From: an uncultured Treponema sp.
GTDB lineage: Bacteria; Spirochaetota; Spirochaetia; Treponematales; Treponemataceae
Direction of reading: 5' to 3'
DNA: 52,829 nucleotides
Assembly (NCBI GenBank): GCA_937894335.1
Contig: CALCRU010000015.1
Coordinates: 1 to 52,829 of the forward strand
A program made the position numbers and the translations under genes. Shown piece after piece: positions 42,908 through 51,504 of the stretch; the stretch's first letter is position 1; each line of letters starts with the position of its first letter. The notes under the pieces were generated by a model. That model did no database searches. It was given only the letters and a program-made list of their open reading frames with translations, and was not told the DNA's origin.

Positions 42908-45026
42908 AATACTCTTCAGCAGAAGGTCTCTTGAAGTAGGATGAATGGCTTGAGCGCTGGGTTGCTGTATGTGCCTGTCTAGAGTAAGAGCGATCTCTGG
43001 AGCGAGAGCGTTCACTAGAGCGAGAGCGCTCGTTAAAGCGAGAACTCTCGCTTCTTTCCCCACGATCACGATCAGAGAAAGATCTTCCAGAAGAGCGGTC
43101 AAACGAACGGCGGTCATCACGGCCAAATCCTCCGTCACGACCAAAACGCCTGCGCTCACGAGGTGCAAAGTCGTCATCAAAAGAAGATCTCTTTCTTGGA
43201 GCATAGTCAGAAAAATCAGGCTGTCCTCCAGTCTTTGAATCCTGATGCATATGGGGAAGAGAAGAGTCGTTTCTAGAAAGATCAAGGGCATGCTTACCAG
43301 CTTCAAGAGGAAGCGTCAGAAGGCAGAACCTGTCGGCCATGTCAATGGCATCAACCTGTCTTCCAGGAATATGAAGCAGTTTGGAAAAGAATTCCGCAAT
43401 GCGCTTTGGATTGTATCCATCGTACCATCCCATCTGAACATAAAGCCTAATCTGATCTTCGCCAACTGTAACGCTGCGTCCTCCACGGTCACGGCGTCCT
43501 TCTGAGCGAGAACCTCTTTCTCCCCTTTCGCCACGAGCGTCACGGTCACTCTTCTTGCCCACAAAGGCAGAAACTTTTCCGTAGCGGTTTTTGTTAAGTT
43601 CCTTTCCGTATACAGTAGAAAGCAAGGAGGCAACAACTTCCTGAGCATTGTTTTCCTGACACAAGTCTGCGGCAAGTTCGTCAAACACTTCGTTGCCCTT
43701 TTTAAGGTGAGTGGAAGAAATTTCTTCGCCAGTTTCTGAAAGATTTTTTTCAGTTACAATCAGGCTGTCTTTAATTTGGGTAAAGAGACGCACCTTCTTA
43801 ACAGCTAAAACTTCGTCAACAGAAGGAACAGTTCCCTCTGTCATTTCGCCCTTTGCACTTTTTCTTACCGCATTTTTAAGGTAGGAAAGTTTTCTTCTCT
43901 GCTCTTCGGGGCGAACAAATGTAACTGCCATACCTGCGGCACCAGCGCGTCCTGTTCGTCCAATGCGGTGAACATAAGTTGGTCCGTCAAAGGGAAGGTC
44001 AAAGTTTACTACATGGGTAAGGCCTTCAATGTCTATTCCACGGGCAGCAACATCTGTCGCAACAAGAATGCGGGTTTTCTTTGCCCTAAAGCGAGCAAGA
44101 ATTTTTTCACGCTGATTTTGGGGAATGTCTCCGTGCAGGGCGGCAGACTGGTATCCCCGATCGTCTAGCTGTTTGGTAACAAGATCCGCATCAGTTTTTT
44201 TCTGTACAAATACAAGTCCGTAGAAATCAGGGGAAATGTCTATTAGGCGCACAAGAGCTTCGATTTTTTCTGCCTCGCGCACAATCCAATACTTCTGTTC
44301 AATAAGAAGCGGCTCTTCCTCGTGACCTTCTTCTTCTACGATTTCGTAGTCACCCATAAATTCCTGAGCAATCTGAAGAATGGGTTTGGGAACTGTAGCA
44401 CTAAAAAGCAGTACCCGGCAGTCAGGATTTGCAGAAGCAAAAATGTTCTTTATGTCGTCAACAAATCCCATGTCGAGCATTTCGTCTCCTTCGTCAAGGA
44501 TAAAATACTCTATGCGGCTTATGTCAAGGGCGCCCCTGTCTATCATGTCCTGAACACGACCAGGAGTTCCTACTACAATTTCGGCACCCCGGCGAAGGGA
44601 GCGCAACTGGTCACCGTAACCAGCACCTCCGTAGACGACACAAGTGCGGGGAAAAGCACCTGTTGTAAAGGATGCCATTTCTGTGCATGTTTGCATGGCA
44701 AGTTCGCGGGTAGGTTCAAGAATAATTGCCTTTACATATGTGCTTTCTGTTCTGAGGGTCTGTACCAGTGGAAGACCAAATGCGGCGGTTTTTCCAGTTC
44801 CTGTTCTGGCTCGGGCAATGACATTTGCGTCTCCGTTTAAAAGACGCGGAATTGCAAGCACCTGAATAGGAGAGGGCGTTACAAATCCTTTTTTTTCGAT
44901 TGCAGCAAGTGTAATTTCGTCAAGTCCCAAATCTTCAAAAGAAATGGAATCAACCTCGTTTTCAGAATCTGTCTCTGGGGACATGTCCGATTCCACGGAC
45001 AAATCAAGTTCGTTTTCGTTTTCCAT
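42906..45026 (-). CDS. DEAD-box RNA helicase with DEGD motif II and DbpA-type RNA-binding domain
   Basis: ATP-dependent RNA helicase, cytoplasmic. 706 residues: an acidic N-terminal tail (~25); Q-motif TPSPIQVLAIPRLL; motif I ARTGTGKT (73-80); Ia PTRELA; Ib TPGR; motif II DEGD (178-181) instead of DEAD; SAT in LFSATV; and motif VI HRIGRTGRAG. A DbpA-like RNA-binding domain follows (~540-600, IRLYVQMGWYDGYNPKRIAE). The C-terminal ~90 residues are Arg/Ser/Asp-rich (SERSRSRDRSYS), a disordered RNA-binding tail like CsdA/DeaD. AGAGGA precedes the ATG. Gly for Ala in motif II is unusual but conservative. Confidence 0.92.
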   Translation of the reverse strand: MENENELDLSVESDMSPETDSENEVDSISFEDLGLDEITLAAIEKKGFVTPSPIQVLAIPRLLNGDANVIARARTGTGKTAAFGLPLVQTLRTESTYVKAIILEPTRELAMQTCTEMASFTTGAFPRTCVVYGGAGYGDQLRSLRRGAEIVVGTPGRVQDMIDRGALDISRIEYFILDEGDEMLDMGFVDDIKNIFASANPDCRVLLFSATVPKPILQIAQEFMGDYEIVEEEGHEEEPLLIEQKYWIVREAEKIEALVRLIDISPDFYGLVFVQKKTDADLVTKQLDDRGYQSAALHGDIPQNQREKILARFRAKKTRILVATDVAARGIDIEGLTHVVNFDLPFDGPTYVHRIGRTGRAGAAGMAVTFVRPEEQRRKLSYLKNAVRKSAKGEMTEGTVPSVDEVLAVKKVRLFTQIKDSLIVTEKNLSETGEEISSTHLKKGNEVFDELAADLCQENNAQEVVASLLSTVYGKELNKNRYGKVSAFVGKKSDRDARGERGERGSRSEGRRDRGGRSVTVGEDQIRLYVQMGWYDGYNPKRIAEFFSKLLHIPGRQVDAIDMADRFCLLTLPLEAGKHALDLSRNDSSLPHMHQDSKTGGQPDFSDYAPRKRSSFDDDFAPRERRRFGRDGGFGRDDRRSFDRSSGRSFSDRDRGERSESSRFNERSRSSERSRSRDRSYSRQAHTATQRSSHSSYFKRPSAEEY

Positions 45027-45119
45027 AAAAGCGGTTCCTCTTTGCTCTTTTACAAACGATTTACCGCCCCTACCCTCAAATTTTTTACATTTTATTCATG
45101 CGGTATTTTCGTTTATATG

Positions 45120-45135
45120 CAGTGTTCTTACACTG
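45120..45135. promoter_or_regulatory. Inverted repeat between divergent genes
   Basis: CAGTGT-TCTT-ACACTG is a perfect 6-bp inverted repeat in the intergenic space between the DEAD-box gene and the barrel-like gene. TATAAA of the minus strand lies beside it. Candidate operator; no other evidence. Confidence 0.35.
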
Positions 45136-45225
45136 ATTGTAAATTTTTGCAAATCTTACAGTTTTTTAACATTTATTGCAAGTGATTTTGTGTTTATTTT
45201 TAAAATTCAGTCATATTAAATTTAT

Positions 45226-46695
45226 ATGGAACAAATAAAATATGTTTTGGCGGCAGTGTTTTTCATTGCCCTTGGTCTGGCAAAAGAAGGTCCGGCTTTT
45301 GCAGAAGGATTTTCCTTTACTTCGGCGTCACTTTATGATTCCCTTACGGTAACTCTTCCAGCGGTAGAAGAAGAACTTAGTCCAGAAGACATGCTGTATG
45401 GGGAACACGATAACTCTGAACGGGCGGAATTTTTAAAGTCGGCAGAAGAAAAGTTTTGGGAAGGCGTAAAAATTAAAAATACAGGCGGAATTAAAATTGC
45501 TTTTTCCCATGGGGAAGGAGTTTTTTCTTTTACCACGGCAAAAGATAGGCAGGCTAAAGACATTAAGTTTTCCTACGGAATCAAGGCCTCTACAAAAGAC
45601 CTGCTACCCTTTACCCTTACAGCTCTTTGGGGAACTCTGGGACTAGGCGGTTCAGTTTCGAAAATGCGCTCACCTTTTTTTGGCATACCGTCGGCATTTA
45701 CTGGGGGAACTTCTGCGTCACAGGGACTTTCCGCTACGCTTCCGGCAGTTTCCGCTTCGGGAGGAGGAGAAGAAAGGTTTGCCTTTGGAGCGGAATATGT
45801 TTCTAAGAATAAGAATCTTTCAGTTTCTCTTGATTCCACATTTACTTTGCAGGGGGAATGGGCGGCTTCGGCAGGGGCTCAGGTAAAATCTGCCGGGCTG
45901 ACGATGGGAGCAGCACTTACTGCAGGAAGTTTTATTTATGGAAGAAAAAGTGGCACTTCTTGGTTTAAGGCGGAAAAACCCTTTTGCGAAAGAAATTATC
46001 TTTCACTTTCAGGACAAGTCTGGTTTAAAAACCTAAGTCTAGGGAACATTTTAAAGGCTGAAGGGGATGCTTGCATTTTTGTCTACGAAAGTCCCTTTGG
46101 TGGAGCTTTTCTTGCCCTTCGTACTCAGGGAATGATTTTTTTTCCTTTTTTAGGTGATGCAAGGCTGGGCTTTGGCTTTTCGGTGGCAGACAGGGATACA
46201 GTTACCTCATCTGGGGCAAAAGTAAAATCTCCATACCAGTTCTATACAAACGCACAGTATTCATGGCAGACTGGTGGGGCTTTAAGCAAGGCAGGACTTA
46301 CATTTTATGGGGAAGAGGCGGCTTTTACCATAAAGGCAAGATACAGGCTTTCCTTTGGAAGCGGCACCATTTTGTGGGGAGGCTCCTTTAGTCAGACTGA
46401 CGAACAGCCTCAAAAGTTGGGGACAGAACTTTCATTCAGTTGGCTATTTCCTAGGCTTACATCTGTTACGGAAGCAGAAATTTCCTACGACATAAAGGGA
46501 AAAAAGGCATCTTTTACTGGCGAAGAGTCCCTGTCTTTTAGGAAGAGCCTTGTGCAGGGCATGACTCTGGCGGTAAGCGGTACAGGGGGAGAAGGTGGAG
46601 TAAAACTTTCCAAGATGACATTTACCATGACGCTAAAGAATAAAAGCCGACGGATTCCTCTTACGGCACGGCTTAGCATAAGCGCCCTGTTCTGA
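45226..46695 (+). CDS. Large secreted barrel-like protein of unknown function
   Basis: 489 residues. Signal peptide (YVLAAVFFIALGLAKEGPAFA), then many alternating strand-like stretches (FSYGIKASTKDLLPFTLTALW, LSVSLDSTFTLQGEWAASAG, ARLGFGFSV, FTIKARYRLSFGSGTILWGG) and a C-terminal Phe (RLSISALF), consistent with an outer-membrane barrel. No family recognised. TATTAA lies six bases before the ATG and no Shine-Dalgarno is visible, so translation may be leaderless. Degenerate ~20-base repeats begin in its last codons. Confidence 0.72.
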   Translation: MEQIKYVLAAVFFIALGLAKEGPAFAEGFSFTSASLYDSLTVTLPAVEEELSPEDMLYGEHDNSERAEFLKSAEEKFWEGVKIKNTGGIKIAFSHGEGVFSFTTAKDRQAKDIKFSYGIKASTKDLLPFTLTALWGTLGLGGSVSKMRSPFFGIPSAFTGGTSASQGLSATLPAVSASGGGEERFAFGAEYVSKNKNLSVSLDSTFTLQGEWAASAGAQVKSAGLTMGAALTAGSFIYGRKSGTSWFKAEKPFCERNYLSLSGQVWFKNLSLGNILKAEGDACIFVYESPFGGAFLALRTQGMIFFPFLGDARLGFGFSVADRDTVTSSGAKVKSPYQFYTNAQYSWQTGGALSKAGLTFYGEEAAFTIKARYRLSFGSGTILWGGSFSQTDEQPQKLGTELSFSWLFPRLTSVTEAEISYDIKGKKASFTGEESLSFRKSLVQGMTLAVSGTGGEGGVKLSKMTFTMTLKNKSRRIPLTARLSISALF

Positions 46696-46800
46696 GGGAG
46701 CGTCCTGTTTGCATACAGAGGGCAGCGGTCTACATACGGAGTGCCTTGTTTGCTAAGGGGCGTCTTGTTTGCAGACAGAATGTGCAGTATGCTAAGGGCG
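46681..46800 (+). repeat. Degenerate ~20-base repeats derived from the gene end
   Basis: Units close to AGYGYCYTGTTTGC-AGGG recur: AGCGCCCTGTTCTGAGGG (46681, including the stop codon of the barrel-like gene), GCGTCCTGTTTGCATACAGA (46700), GTGCCTTGTTTGCTAAGGG (46741) and GCGTCTTGTTTGCAGACAGA (46760). The second and fourth match at 18 of 20 bases. TGCTAAGGG also recurs at 46751 and 46790. They look like direct duplications of the 3' end of the gene, now decayed. Confidence 0.55.
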
Positions 46801-46853
46801 CACCCTATCGGCAAAGAAGCCTAATGTTTTACATGTTTTTTTGCGGTGAGGTC

Positions 46854-46882
46854 TTGAATTTTCTCGTGCATTATACTATCAT
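46854..46882 (+). promoter_or_regulatory. Promoter of fusA
   Basis: TTGAAT (46854-46859), 17-base spacer, TATCAT (46877-46882); TATACT also lies at 46872-46877. A ~45-base leader ends in a GAGAGG ribosome site. Confidence 0.5.
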
Positions 46883-46930
46883 AGCGCAACTCTATATCTG
46901 TAGAAATTTTTTAAAATTGAGAGGCATACT

Positions 46931-49015
46931 ATGGGCTTTGATATTACCAAGGTACGTAATATCGGTATCAGTGCGCACATTGACTCTGGAAAAACAACAA
47001 CTTCAGAACGCATCTTGTTCTACTGCAACAAGATTCACCAGATTCACGAAGTGCACGGAAAAGACGGTGTCGGTGCCGTTATGGACTCCATGGATTTGGA
47101 GCGCGAACGCGGAATCACCATTCAGTCAGCAGCAACACAGGTTCAGTGGAAAGACATTACCATCAACCTTATTGACACACCAGGTCACGTTGACTTTACC
47201 GTAGAAGTTGAACGCTCACTGCGCGTTCTTGACGGTGCTATTCTGGTTCTTTGTGCTGTTGCAGGTGTTCAGTCACAGTCAATTACCGTTGACCGCCAGC
47301 TCAAGCGCTATCATGTACCCCGCATTGCATTCGTTAACAAGTGTGACCGTCAGGGTGCTAACCCTCTGCGTGTTTGCAAACAGCTTCGCGAAAAACTGGG
47401 TCTTAACGCATACATGGTTGAACTGCCCATCGGTCTTGAAGACAAACTCCAGGGTGTTGTAGACCTTATTGCAATGAAGGCTTACTACTTTGAAGGACAC
47501 GATGGTGAAGAAGTTCGTGTTGCAGAAATTCCTGCTGAACTTCTTGATCAGGCAAAAGAAAAACGCACAGAACTTTTGGATGCTGCTTCTATGTTTGACG
47601 ACAGCCTTATGGAAGAACTTATGGAAAAAGGCTATGACGATGTTGATTCAGACAAAGTTATTGCTGCTATTCGTAAGGGTACTCTTGCAGAACAGTTTGT
47701 TGCAGTATTCTGTGGTTCAGCACATATGAACAAGGGTATTCAGCCTGTTCTTGACGGTGTTGAGCGCTACCTGCCTAACCCAACTGAAGTTCACAACTAC
47801 GCCCTCGACCTTGACAACAACGAAGCTCAGGTTGAAATTTTCAACACAGCAGACAAACCTTGTGTTGCTCTTGCATTCAAACTGGACGACGGTCAGTATG
47901 GTCAGCTTACTTATGTTCGTATCTATCAGGGTAAAATTACCAAGGGTGACGAACTCTTTAATACTCGTGCACAGAAAAAATTCAAGGTTGGACGCATTGT
48001 TCGTATGAACGCTGCAGCAATGGAAGATATCAACGAAGGACAGCCTGGCGACATTATTGCTCTGTTCGGTGTTGATTGTGCTTCTGGTGACACTTTCTGT
48101 GGTGGCGGACTTAACTATGCTATGACTTCAATGTTCGTTCCTGCTCCTGTTATTTCTGAAGCTATTACTCCAAAGAACAAAGCAGATGCAGCTAACATGT
48201 CAAAGGCTCTTAACCGCTTTACAAAAGAAGACCCAACCTTCCAGACTTATGTTGATCCTGAATCAAACCAGACAATCATTAAGGGTATGGGCGAACTTCA
48301 CCTTGCAGTTTATGTTGAACGCATGAAGCGCGAATACAAGTGCGAAGTAGAAGTTTCACAGCCTGAGGTTGCATACCGTGAATCAATTACTGCACGCGCA
48401 GACTTCAACTTTACCCACAAAAAGCAGACTGGTGGTTCTGGTCAGTACGGTCGTGTTGCAGGCTTTATGGAACCGCTTGAAGGTAAAGACTACGAGTTCG
48501 TAGACTCAATTAAAGGTGGTGCAATTCCTAACGAATACATTCCATCTTGTGACAAAGGTTTCAAGAAGGCTATGGAAAAAGGTTCTCTTATTGGAGCACC
48601 TGTTGTTGGCGTTCGCTGTACAATCAACGATGGTCAGTATCACCCAGTTGACTCTTCAGATATCGCATTCCAGACTGCAGCTATTGGCGCATTCCGTGAA
48701 GGATACGAAAAGGCAAAACCTGTTATTCTTGAACCTATCATGAAAGTTCAGATTGCAGGACCTACAGAATTCCAGGGAAATATGTTCGGTCTTATTAACC
48801 AGAGACGTGGTGTTATCATTGACTCAACCGATGAAAACAACACTTCAACCGTTAACGCTGAAGTTCCTCTTTCTGAAATGTTCGGATTCTCTACCATCCT
48901 GCGTTCTTCCACACAGGGTAAGGCAGAGTTCACTATGGAATTCGAAAAGTACGGAAAAGTTCCTAACGCTGTAGCAGACGAACTGATTAAGAAGTACAAG
49001 GAATCGAAAAAATAA
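46931..49015 (+). CDS. fusA: Elongation factor G (spirochaete/mitochondrial EF-G1 type)
   Basis: GTPase that moves tRNA and mRNA through the ribosome. 694 residues. G1 is AHIDSGKTT; the Ser (not Ala) is the mark of the EF-G1 group shared by spirochaetes, planctomycetes and mitochondria. G2/G3 include RGITIQSAA and DTPGHVD, G4 NKCD. Domains II-V follow at normal length, ending KYKESKK. In organisms with this form, a second EF-G usually handles recycling; it is not in this window. GAGAGG precedes the ATG. The stop lies in a 14-bp gene-end hairpin. Confidence 0.95.
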   Translation: MGFDITKVRNIGISAHIDSGKTTTSERILFYCNKIHQIHEVHGKDGVGAVMDSMDLERERGITIQSAATQVQWKDITINLIDTPGHVDFTVEVERSLRVLDGAILVLCAVAGVQSQSITVDRQLKRYHVPRIAFVNKCDRQGANPLRVCKQLREKLGLNAYMVELPIGLEDKLQGVVDLIAMKAYYFEGHDGEEVRVAEIPAELLDQAKEKRTELLDAASMFDDSLMEELMEKGYDDVDSDKVIAAIRKGTLAEQFVAVFCGSAHMNKGIQPVLDGVERYLPNPTEVHNYALDLDNNEAQVEIFNTADKPCVALAFKLDDGQYGQLTYVRIYQGKITKGDELFNTRAQKKFKVGRIVRMNAAAMEDINEGQPGDIIALFGVDCASGDTFCGGGLNYAMTSMFVPAPVISEAITPKNKADAANMSKALNRFTKEDPTFQTYVDPESNQTIIKGMGELHLAVYVERMKREYKCEVEVSQPEVAYRESITARADFNFTHKKQTGGSGQYGRVAGFMEPLEGKDYEFVDSIKGGAIPNEYIPSCDKGFKKAMEKGSLIGAPVVGVRCTINDGQYHPVDSSDIAFQTAAIGAFREGYEKAKPVILEPIMKVQIAGPTEFQGNMFGLINQRRGVIIDSTDENNTSTVNAEVPLSEMFGFSTILRSSTQGKAEFTMEFEKYGKVPNAVADELIKKYKESKK

Positions 49016-49072
49016 GTTAAAAATTACCTCCGTGTAATTTTTAACTTGCGAGTTTTGCCTTGCAAAACTCGC
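49014..49072 (+). repeat. Tandem hairpin pair over the fusA stop codon
   Basis: Hairpin 1: AAGTTAAAAATTAC (49014-49027), whose first two bases are the end of the stop codon, pairs perfectly with 49034-49047; the loop is CTCCGT, so the core reads CCTCCGTG. Hairpin 2: GCGAGTTTTGC (49048-49058) pairs with 49062-49072 around CTT. No T tract. The same two-part design follows metQ and the DEAD-box gene. Confidence 0.75.
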
Positions 49073-49082
49073 TACTCCCCTG

Positions 49083-49215
49083 TTAAGAGTATGACGCGGC
49101 ATCCTTGCCGCTACTCTTAAAAAAGGCGTAAGAGTGTGACGCAGTTTTCGTGCCGCACTCTTAAAAAAGGCGTAAGAGTGTGACGCAGTTTTCGTGCCGC
49201 TACTCTTGAAAAGGC
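49083..49215 (+). repeat. Three-unit hairpin repeat array
   Basis: Unit 1 (49083-49120): outer arms TTAAGAGTA/TACTCTTAA, inner GCGGCA/TGCCGC, core CATCCTTG. Units 2 and 3 start near 49129 and 49173, 44 bases apart, and read GTAAGAGTGTGACGCAG with the core TTTTCGTG; they are almost identical. Each unit is followed by AAAAGGCG. An inverted copy of unit 1 lies at 51597-51627 (about 31 of 33 bases). The array fills the space between fusA and the RecA-like gene. Confidence 0.7.
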
Positions 49216-49280
49216 GTAAGGGACTCTACGGCGACATAACCGGGAGTTTCTGCCTACAGACCGACATAAGGAGAACTATT

Positions 49281-49961
49281 ATGGCTAAACAGGAATTATA
49301 CGAAAGAAGCCCCATTCGCGCTTTTGACGAAGCTGCTAATGGCGGACTCAAGGCTGGAGAACTGGGACTGGTAACCGCAAAAAAAGGTTTGGGAAAGACC
49401 AGCGTACTGGTTCAGTTTGGTATGGACACATTGCTCAACGGTAAACAGTTGGTACATGTTTCATTTGACCAGCACAGCCAGAATGTAATTTCTTGGTACG
49501 ATGGAATCTACACTGAAATTTCCAAGAAAAAGAGCATTTCTAACGCTGCAGATGTAAAGGAACAGATTTTCAAGGGTCGCACAATTCTTAACTTTAACCA
49601 GGACAACTTTAATCTGGAAAAGGTTGTGAACACACTTAACGCACTTAAGGCAGGCGGAATTGCAGTTGCCGGTGTTGTTATTGACAATGTTGATTTTGCA
49701 AAAGTAAAGGAAAGCGACATTCAGGCAGTAGCAAGCTATGCAAAGGCCACAAAGTCCAAGGTATGGATGAGCGCAACTGTAGCAAGTGATAAACTGGAAG
49801 ATTCAGCACCAAAGGCTATTCTCCCCTACTTTAACATTGTTGCACACCTTACCTCTAAGGGAACCACAACACTCCTCCAGCTTCTTAAGGTTGGAAAGAA
49901 TACAAATGTTCCTTCAGAACTCAAGCTTGACTCAAAGACACTACTTATCACAAGCAAGTAA
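49281..49961 (+). CDS. Small RecA/DnaB-fold ATPase of unknown function
   Basis: 226 residues from the ATG at 49281 (AAGGAG eight to thirteen bases upstream; earlier in-frame codons read the repeat array). P-loop AKKGLGKTS resembles DnaB (ARPSMGKT). A Walker-B-like strand GVVIDNVDFAKV and a sensor-like VWMSATVASD follow. The protein is a bare RecA core without DnaB's N-terminal domain or any added domain. It could be a KaiC/RadA-like switch or a loader; there is no operon partner. A strong terminator follows. Confidence 0.75.
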   Translation: MAKQELYERSPIRAFDEAANGGLKAGELGLVTAKKGLGKTSVLVQFGMDTLLNGKQLVHVSFDQHSQNVISWYDGIYTEISKKKSISNAADVKEQIFKGRTILNFNQDNFNLEKVVNTLNALKAGGIAVAGVVIDNVDFAKVKESDIQAVASYAKATKSKVWMSATVASDKLEDSAPKAILPYFNIVAHLTSKGTTTLLQLLKVGKNTNVPSELKLDSKTLLITSK

Positions 49962-49983
49962 GTCTTATTAAGGCAGGCAAAGG

Positions 49984-50018
49984 CGGCATTCCACACTGAT
50001 GGAGTGCCGTTTTTTTTT
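49984..50018 (+). terminator. Intrinsic terminator after the RecA-like gene
   Basis: CGGCATTCCA (49984-49993) pairs with TGGAGTGCCG (50000-50009) with one G-T, loop CACTGA, followed by nine T. Confidence 0.92.
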
Positions 50019-50048
50019 CATAAGTTACAAAAGGCAGGCTCAGAAAAC

Positions 50049-50098
50049 TTACCCTAGAAACAAGCCGTACAAAAGTAGAGGGCTAATCCCTAGGGTAA
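50049..50098 (-). terminator. Possible terminator of eno
   Basis: On the minus strand, downstream of the eno stop, TTACCCTAG and CTAGGGTAA (plus 50049-50057 and 50090-50098) are perfectly complementary, 32 bases apart, and GTTTTCT follows. The long loop makes this tentative. Confidence 0.4.
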
Positions 50099-50106
50099 AG
50101 AAAATC

Positions 50107-51426
50107 TTACTTAAGTTTTGCGTAACCGTAGACGGCGGCGTCTCCCAATTCTTCCTCTATGCGAAGAAGCTGGTTGTACTTTGCCATGCGGTCTGTGCGG
50201 CTCATGGAACCAGTCTTAATCTGTCCAGAATTTGTTGCAACTGCAATGTCTGCAATTGTAGTGTCTTCAGTTTCGCCAGAGCGGTGGCTGGTAACAGTGG
50301 TGTATCCGTGGCGGTGGGCCATCTCTATAGCCTCAAGAGTTTCGGTTAAAGAGCCAATCTGGTTTACCTTAATCAGAATGGAATTTCCAGCGCCAAGTTT
50401 GATTCCCTTTTCAAGGAATTTTACATTCGTTACAAAAAGGTCATCACCGACAAGCTGGCAACGGTCACCTATTTTTGCAGTAAGTTTCTTCCATCCTTCC
50501 CAGTCGTTTTCGTCAAGACCGTCTTCAATGGAATCAATGGGATACTTTGTAATAAGCTGCTCCAAATATGCAATCTGCTCGTCGTCAGAAAGTTCCTTAC
50601 CGTTGGGATCTTTTGGCGCACCGTTGGAAAGCTGCTTGTAGTTGTAAAAGAATTTTCCGTTCTTTTCCACGCTGAATTCAGATGCGGCACAGTCCATGGC
50701 AATTTTTACATCCTTTCCAGGTTCGTAACCAGCATCTTTAATTGCCTGAACGATTGAATCCAGTGCATCATCAATACCGTTGAACTTTGGAGCAAATCCG
50801 CCTTCATCGCCTACAGCAGTTGAAAGTCCTCTACCCTTAAGAAGTTTTGCAAGGGCATGGAAAACTTCTGCACCCATGCGAACGGCTTCCTTTTCTGACT
50901 TTGCACCAACAGGACGAATCATAAATTCCTGGAATGCAATGGGAGCGTCAGAATGCGCGCCTCCGTTAATAATGTTCATCATGGGAACAGGAAGAACATG
51001 GGCGTTTGCTCCACCAATGTAGCGGTAAAGGGGAATGTTAAGGGCTTTTGCAGCAGCCTGAGCGGTTGCAAGTGAAACACCAAGAATTGCATTTGCACCC
51101 AACTTGCTTTTTGTAGGAGTTCCGTCAAGGGCAAGCATCTTCATGTCTACAGCCCTCTGCTCAAATACATTAAATCCCTTAAGGGCTGGAGCAATAATTT
51201 TGTTTACATTGTCTACAGCCTTAAGGACGCCTTTTCCTCCAAAGCGGTTTTTGTCACCGTCGCGAAGTTCAAGAGCCTCGTTTTCGCCAGTGGATGCTCC
51301 TGAAGGAACTGCGGCACGCCCAAGAACGCCGTTTTCAAGAATTACATCAACTTCTACAGTTGGGTTTCCCCGGGAGTCAATAATTTCCCGACCTATAACT
51401 TTGTCAATCGCAATACAGTTAAGCAT
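50107..51426 (-). CDS. eno: Enolase
   Basis: Converts 2-phosphoglycerate to phosphoenolpyruvate in glycolysis. 439 residues, family length, with the signature ILIKVNQIGSLTE, the GDD metal site (LVGDDLFVTN) and SHRSGETED near the end. AGAGG precedes the ATG, and a near-consensus promoter with a ~50-base leader lies upstream. Single-gene unit. Confidence 0.97.
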   Translation of the reverse strand: MLNCIAIDKVIGREIIDSRGNPTVEVDVILENGVLGRAAVPSGASTGENEALELRDGDKNRFGGKGVLKAVDNVNKIIAPALKGFNVFEQRAVDMKMLALDGTPTKSKLGANAILGVSLATAQAAAKALNIPLYRYIGGANAHVLPVPMMNIINGGAHSDAPIAFQEFMIRPVGAKSEKEAVRMGAEVFHALAKLLKGRGLSTAVGDEGGFAPKFNGIDDALDSIVQAIKDAGYEPGKDVKIAMDCAASEFSVEKNGKFFYNYKQLSNGAPKDPNGKELSDDEQIAYLEQLITKYPIDSIEDGLDENDWEGWKKLTAKIGDRCQLVGDDLFVTNVKFLEKGIKLGAGNSILIKVNQIGSLTETLEAIEMAHRHGYTTVTSHRSGETEDTTIADIAVATNSGQIKTGSMSRTDRMAKYNQLLRIEEELGDAAVYGYAKLK

Positions 51427-51475
51427 TGTCTGTACCTCTTTATAAATGAATTAGTTAGCAATGACCAACCGATTG

Positions 51476-51504
51476 ATTATAAAGGCTTTTTACAAATCTG
51501 TCAA
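51476..51504 (-). promoter_or_regulatory. Consensus promoter of eno
   Basis: Minus strand: TTGACA (51499-51504), 17-base spacer, TATAAT (51476-51481). The strongest promoter in the window, fitting a highly expressed glycolytic gene. Confidence 0.8.

Noticed and set aside
44322..44840. 172-residue plus-strand reading frame inside the DEAD-box gene
   Set aside because: Antisense shadow of the helicase core, without a ribosome site or domain.
49083..49215. CRISPR array
   Set aside because: Only three units, each internally palindromic with 8-9 base linkers that do not vary like spacers; no cas gene is present.
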